Shown here: piece by piece, positions 4,654 to 5,331 of the stretch | Numbering within the stretch: the stretch's first letter is position 1 | Layout: each line of letters begins with the position of its first letter | Source of the DNA: a bacterium | GTDB taxonomy: Bacteria; Hydrothermota; UBA3072; B12-G15 | Direction: 5' to 3' | NCBI GenBank assembly: GCA_003646055.1 | Contig: QNDZ01000125.1 | Coordinates: forward strand, 1-5,331 | DNA: 5,331 nucleotides | Translations under genes and position numbers: made by a program | Notes under the pieces: generated by a model | The model's database searches: none | What the model saw: the letters and a program-made list of their open reading frames with translations, nothing else | What the model was told of the DNA's origin: nothing

Positions 4654-5331
4654 ATGTTGATTATTTTTGTTTCAATGTTCTTTGGGAATGCATTTCACAT
4701 TCACAGAATTCAATCGTTGCCTGCCTCACTTACACCCAATTTACACTTTGCTCATAATAACTCACTTTTAAAAAAAGGGGATACACTTATTGAAACATCA
4801 AAACTCATCCGGGAAGAAAAGATTTATATAATTCACCCTGATGGGGTGGATTCACTTTATTTTAAGGTAGGTACTGGAGATGATGAAATTGAAATGTTAT
4901 CAGGGGGATTTGGCATAAATGGTGATAGTTTGATTTATGTAAATGCAAGAGGGTTTGTCCATGTGATTGACCTCAAGACCGGAAAAATAGTTAGAAAAAC
5001 ACATCTCTCACTCAAGAAAAATATTATCAATATATTCAGTATTTGTGTTAAGCCTCCTGAAGAACTCATTCTTTTGAATCTAAGCCTTAAAAGGGTTGTT
5101 GGGCTGAACCTTCTTGGGGATTGTATTAGTATTTATAATTTTAATGAAGGGATATGCCTCAGGTCATTTTACTCACCCAACCCTGAGCTGTTCGACATCT
5201 CTCTCACGGGTATGCCAGTTGGATATATGGGTTTATTGAATGATACAATCTATTTATTCCAGAATTTTGAACCATTTCTCTTCAAATTCACAATGGATGG
5301 GAGGGTTATTTTTAAGAAAGAGGTTAAACTC
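4654..5331 (+). CDS. Exported hypothetical protein, possibly a beta-propeller, 3'-truncated by window edge
   Basis: The frame is open for 226 codons from ATG 4654 to the window end with no stop, so the C-terminus is missing. The N-terminus is hydrophobic (MLIIFVSMFFGNAF), consistent with an uncharged signal peptide, and has no lipobox Cys. What follows is a series of short beta-strand units with turns of the type NGDSLIYVNARGFVHVIDLKTGK, NDTIYLFQNF and FTMDGRVIFKKE. These resemble blades of the six-bladed or NHL-like propellers found in secreted bacterial proteins. I cannot name a family, and no catalytic residues are evident. It lies 321 bp downstream of the beta-helix gene on the same strand, so it may have its own promoter. 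An exported binding or scaffold protein is the most that can be inferred. Confidence 0.75.
   Translation, partial: MLIIFVSMFFGNAFHIHRIQSLPASLTPNLHFAHNNSLLKKGDTLIETSKLIREEKIYIIHPDGVDSLYFKVGTGDDEIEMLSGGFGINGDSLIYVNARGFVHVIDLKTGKIVRKTHLSLKKNIINIFSICVKPPEELILLNLSLKRVVGLNLLGDCISIYNFNEGICLRSFYSPNPELFDISLTGMPVGYMGLLNDTIYLFQNFEPFLFKFTMDGRVIFKKEVKL

Noticed and set aside
4648..4664. ATATATGTTGA shared between 1254-1264 and 4650-4660 as a regulatory repeat
   Set aside because: An 11-bp AT-rich match; at 4650 it overlaps the start codon while at 1254 it overlaps a -35 box, so the contexts differ and chance is likely.

Overview
The window holds four chromosomal gene loci at about 40% GC. Two are cut by the window edges. 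All four encode envelope proteins: a membrane phosphatase, a lipoprotein, and two exported proteins. There is no rRNA, tRNA, CRISPR array, transposase or phage gene. The large surface protein ends in a sorting-type domain (core GVYFVKL) like those attached to secreted proteins across Bacteroidetes and related FCB or candidate phyla (WOR-3/Hydrothermae/Cloacimonetes-like lineages). With the lipobox protein and near-consensus sigma70-type promoters, this suggests a Gram-negative-type bacterium of that broad group. The phylum assignment is inference only.

Layout. (1) 2-706 (+): 3' part of uppP/bacA, undecaprenyl-diphosphatase; its start lies upstream of the window. (2) 651-1145 (-): a small lipoprotein of unknown function, convergent with uppP and overlapping it by 56 bp at the 3' ends. 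(3) 1146-1339: a divergent regulatory region with a strong promoter facing each way (TTGACA-16-TATTAT leftward, TTGACA-17-TATATT rightward) and a 16-bp palindrome between them. (4) 1340-4332 (+): one large exported beta-helix protein split into two frames, 1340-1774 and a part whose first ATG is 1786. The frames are rejoined by a -1 shift, or one extra T, in a T6 run at 1753-1758. Rejoined, it is a 997-residue protein: hydrophobic leader, beta-helix with about 17 'GGGI' rungs, an Ig-like linker domain, and the C-terminal sorting domain. (5) 4333-4653: 321 bp with no convincing gene, starting with a G7/C6 inverted repeat just after the stop codon. (6) 4654-5331 (+): start of an exported protein that may be a beta-propeller; it runs off the window.

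Most notable is the frame junction. A perfect 7-bp inverted repeat (AAAGATG-ATT-CATCTTT) runs into the T6 run, and the run lies in phase as a heptamer of X XXY YYZ form (T TTT TTG). This could be programmed frameshifting, hairpin-assisted transcriptional slippage, a true disabling mutation, or a one-base homopolymer error. The sequence alone cannot decide. Apart from shared envelope location, nothing here shows the four loci working in one pathway. UppP supplies lipid carrier for wall and surface polysaccharide synthesis; the others look like lineage-specific surface or periplasmic proteins.
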